A stretch of 15,907 nt of DNA from G020353115 sp964389685 (GTDB lineage: Bacteria > Bacteroidota > Bacteroidia > Bacteroidales > VadinHA17): assembly GCA_964389685.1 (NCBI GenBank), contig CAYMFM010000085.1:1-15907 (forward strand), given 5' to 3'. Both the position numbers and the translations under genes were made by a program. Of this stretch, positions 13,737 to 15,907 are shown in pieces; positions within the stretch are counted from its first letter, which is position 1, and each line of letters starts with the position of its first letter. The notes beneath the pieces were generated by a model. It was not told where the DNA came from. It saw only the letters and a program-made list of their open reading frames with translations, and made no database searches.

Positions 13737-14612
13737 ATGAGTGTACTGGTTAATAAACATTCCAGGGTTCTGGTACAGGGATTCACGGGAAGTGAAGGAA
13801 CATTTCATGCAACGCAAATGATCGAATACGGCACTAATGTTGTCGGAGGAATCACGCCAGGCAAAGGTGGTCAAACGCACCTGGATAAACCCGTTTTCAA
13901 TACCGTTCAGGAAGCGGTTGAAAAAACAGGAGCCGATGTATCGGTCATCTTTGTTCCACCGGCATTCGCTGCCGATGCCATCATGGAAGCAGCCAATGCA
14001 GGAATAAAAGTCATCGTAACCATTACCGAAGGCATTCCCACTTCCGATATGGTCCGGGTAAAAGAGTACCTGAGTGACAAGGATGTCACGCTTGTCGGAC
14101 CGAATTGTCCGGGGGTGATCACCCCGGAAGAGGCAAAAGTGGGCATCATGCCCGGATTCATTCATAAAAAGGGGAGCATCGGAATTGTTTCCCGGTCAGG
14201 AACACTAACCTATGAAGCGGTGGACCAGGTGACACAACTTGGGCTGGGACAATCGACCTGTATTGGGATCGGAGGCGATCCCATCGTGGGTACAACCACC
14301 CTGGATGCCATTCGGTTATTTATGGATGACCCGGAAACCGAGGGAATTATCATGATCGGAGAGATCGGTGGAAACATGGAAGCCGATGCTGCTTACTGGA
14401 TAAAAGAGAACGGGACCAAACCGGTGGTTGGATTCATAGCTGGTAAAACAGCACCCAAAGGCAGAAGGATGGGACATGCCGGGGCAATCATCGGGGGAAA
14501 AGCCGATACGGCAGCCGCTAAAATGAAGATCCTGAACGAATGCGGGATCCGTGTCGTGGAATCACCGGCAGAAATAGGACGAACGATGGCTAATGCGCTC
14601 CGAAAGGATTAA
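13737..14612 (+). CDS. sucD: Succinyl-CoA synthetase alpha subunit
   Basis: A 291-aa subunit that, with SucC, interconverts succinyl-CoA and succinate with substrate-level phosphorylation in the TCA cycle. The CoA-binding Rossmann domain has VLVQGFTGSEGTFHATQMIE (11-30) and the GGITPGKGG loop (37-45). The ligase domain has VGPNCPG (120-126) and the phospho-histidine H247 in GRRMGHAGAIIGG. Length is normal. The open frame extends upstream to 13662, but those 25 residues are not family-like, so the ATG at 13737 was chosen; no Shine-Dalgarno is present. The partner sucC is not adjacent in this window; some Bacteroidota keep the two apart. fabG follows 157 bp later on the same strand. Confidence 0.97.
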   Translation: MSVLVNKHSRVLVQGFTGSEGTFHATQMIEYGTNVVGGITPGKGGQTHLDKPVFNTVQEAVEKTGADVSVIFVPPAFAADAIMEAANAGIKVIVTITEGIPTSDMVRVKEYLSDKDVTLVGPNCPGVITPEEAKVGIMPGFIHKKGSIGIVSRSGTLTYEAVDQVTQLGLGQSTCIGIGGDPIVGTTTLDAIRLFMDDPETEGIIMIGEIGGNMEADAAYWIKENGTKPVVGFIAGKTAPKGRRMGHAGAIIGGKADTAAAKMKILNECGIRVVESPAEIGRTMANALRKD

Positions 14613-14658
14613 GTTGCCATTGGTATGCCTTATGCTTGCGCTGAATCTGCAAATCTTG

Positions 14659-14674
14659 CCTGCCGGGAGGCAGG
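14659..14674. repeat. CCTGCC/GGCAGG hairpin
   Basis: CCTGCC (14659-14664) and GGCAGG (14669-14674) form a 6-bp GC stem with a GGGA loop between sucD and fabG. The same palindrome with a GCA loop occurs at 15630-15644. Related CCTGCCTGCC fragments occur near 1741, 4302 and 6408, so it appears to be a dispersed repeat. It may also attenuate sucD-fabG read-through. Confidence 0.5.
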
Positions 14675-14769
14675 TGGAGGAGTAGGCGCAGGGACAACAT
14701 TCAACAAAACTAATCCTTTATATTTTCCAAAACTGAGAACTGGGAACTTAAAACTGAAAACTACTTCAC

Positions 14770-15516
14770 ATGAAACTACTTGAAGGAAAAACAGCCCTGA
14801 TAACGGGTGCAGCCAGGGGAATCGGGCGGGCGATAGCCCTCCGTTTTGCCAAAGAGGGTGCAGATATCGCCTTTACCGACCTGGTACATGATGAATACGT
14901 TAAATCCCTGGAGAAAGAGCTTTCCGGAATGGGGGTTAAGGGCATCGGATACGCCTCCAATGCCAGCAAGTTCGATGAGACACAGGAGGTGGTCCGGCAG
15001 ATCCTGGAAGAGTTCGGTCAGATTGATGTGCTTGTCAACAATGCCGGTATTACCCGTGACACCCTGTTGATGAGGATGACAGAAGAACAATGGGATGCTG
15101 TAATCGAAGTGAACCTGAAATCGGTATTTAACCTTACCAAAAGCGTCCAGCCGGCCATGTTAAAACAGCGGGCAGGTTCCATCATCAACATGAGCTCGGT
15201 TGTTGGAGTAAGTGGAAATGTCGGGCAGGGTAACTATGCTGCCTCAAAAGCCGGCATCATTGGATTTACAAAATCCGTTGCCAAAGAGGTGGGATCGCGC
15301 GGCATCCGGTGCAATGCCATTGCACCCGGATTCATCATTACGGAAATGACCGACAAACTTACCGAGGAGGTGAGAAACCAGTGGATCCAGCTCATACCCC
15401 TGAAACGCGGGGGAACACCGGAGGATGTGGCAAATACCGCCCTTTTTCTGGCATCCGATCTCTCATCCTATGTCAGCGGACAGGTGATCCAAGTCTGCGG
15501 TGGAATGAATACATAG
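14770..15516 (+). CDS. fabG: 3-oxoacyl-[ACP] reductase (SDR family)
   Basis: A 248-aa short-chain dehydrogenase/reductase. The cofactor motif is TGAARGIG (12-19), NNAG is at 90-93, and the catalytic tetrad is N115, S143, Y156 and K160 (NYAASK). Length and the TEEVRNQWIQLIPLKRGGTP segment fit FabG, which reduces 3-oxoacyl-ACP with NADPH in fatty acid elongation. The family is broad, and an acetoacetyl-CoA reductase role is possible, but FabG is the closest fit. Translation starts at the ATG at 14770, preceded by an A-rich, repetitive leader (14729-14763) without a Shine-Dalgarno site. It may be co-transcribed with sucD, though the 157-bp gap with a hairpin makes separate expression as likely. 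Confidence 0.92.
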   Translation: MKLLEGKTALITGAARGIGRAIALRFAKEGADIAFTDLVHDEYVKSLEKELSGMGVKGIGYASNASKFDETQEVVRQILEEFGQIDVLVNNAGITRDTLLMRMTEEQWDAVIEVNLKSVFNLTKSVQPAMLKQRAGSIINMSSVVGVSGNVGQGNYAASKAGIIGFTKSVAKEVGSRGIRCNAIAPGFIITEMTDKLTEEVRNQWIQLIPLKRGGTPEDVANTALFLASDLSSYVSGQVIQVCGGMNT

Positions 15517-15907
15517 ATACTGGGACAGTACTTCGCACTGAAACCGGACCTCAAAAATCCGTTAATCGTTATTGGTTATGCCAAGGGCATTCCTTTGGGA
15601 ATAGTTAACCCGGATTATTCATAAATAATCCTGCCGCAGGCAGGCAACCCGGGGTAGTTTGAATCCCCATAATAACGGTCCAACTGCCCATCTATTCAGC
15701 AGGAAAACCGTCCATGGACCGCATAACTCCCTGCCTACAATAGAACAAAACCGAGAACCTTGCTTGTCAGGCGTAACCTGAAAATCAAATTTCGTTTTTT
15801 ATTCAATAAACATGCCGTCCCTACGGGCCTAATAATTTAAGACCCTTTATGTTATTGTCCAAAGGGCTTAAACATACAAGACTTTCTCTGTTGTTAAACC
15901 CGCTAAC
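15517..15907. repeat. Gene-free, palindrome-rich right end
   Basis: No credible gene is seen. Structures in order are: GGATTATT-CATA-AATAATCC (15612-15631), which may end the fabG transcript; CCTGCC-GCA-GGCAGG (15630-15644); GGGG/CCCC around a ten-base loop (15651-15668); CCGT-CCCT-ACGG (15815-15826); and CCCTTT/AAAGGG (15843-15866). A CGGTCCAACT motif near 15677 is the reverse complement of AGTTGGACCG near 6040 and 6558, another dispersed intergenic motif. Confidence 0.5.

Noticed and set aside
15651..15668. GGGG-TAGTTTGAAT-CCCC as a tRNA T-arm
   Set aside because: The loop vaguely recalls TTCRANY, but no acceptor, D or anticodon arms can be drawn around it.
1..15907. CRISPR array, rRNA, tRNA or insertion-sequence transposase
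   Set aside because: No regularly spaced repeats, rRNA segments, complete tRNA cloverleaf or transposase-like proteins were found on either strand.

Overview
The window looks like a chromosomal scaffold from a member of the Bacteroidota, probably a metagenome assembly. The reasons are the Bacteroidota-like versions of MnmE, SucD and FabG, the near absence of Shine-Dalgarno sites, TAnnTTTG-type -7 boxes upstream of mnmE, and intergenic DNA crowded with short palindromes. A run of exactly 100 Ns (6623-6722) marks a scaffold join. The species cannot be named from the sequence.

Left part (1-1615): a diversity-generating retroelement (DGR). The window opens in the last codons of an Avd-like accessory gene. 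Next come an adenine-rich template repeat (TR, 232-357), a hairpin-bearing spacer, and a complete DGR-type reverse transcriptase (416-1615). The variable repeat and its target gene are not here and should lie upstream.

Middle-left (1616-4417): a large nested stem-loop follows the RT. Then two ~126-bp direct repeats (91% alike, each with its own inverted ends) bracket one gene, a membrane-anchored TPR protein. The right-hand repeat cuts into the 5' end of a small membrane-protein gene. The arrangement resembles a cassette or a composite of MITE-like or attC-like elements.

Centre (4418-6854): mnmE on the minus strand, then about 1 kb without genes. That stretch holds several palindromic repeats, a second copy of the three-way-junction element found after the RT, and the scaffold gap.

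Right-centre (6855-13565, all minus): a histidine kinase/response regulator pair, then five overlapping or abutting genes hdrC-hdrB-hdrA-hdrC-hdrDE(fusion). These encode a heterodisulfide-reductase-like iron-sulfur/flavin complex. The last protein fuses a cytochrome b-like membrane domain to two 4Fe-4S clusters and two CCG domains, so electrons probably pass to or from the quinone pool. No hydrogenase, Flox or formate dehydrogenase partner is visible.

Right end (13566-15907, plus): sucD (succinyl-CoA synthetase alpha, without sucC) and fabG, then 391 bp of gene-free, palindrome-rich DNA.

The points most worth a second look are the DGR with complementary 10-mers bracketing its template, the three-way-junction repeat whose two copies show compensatory changes, the repeat-bracketed TPR gene, and the unusual Hdr complex.
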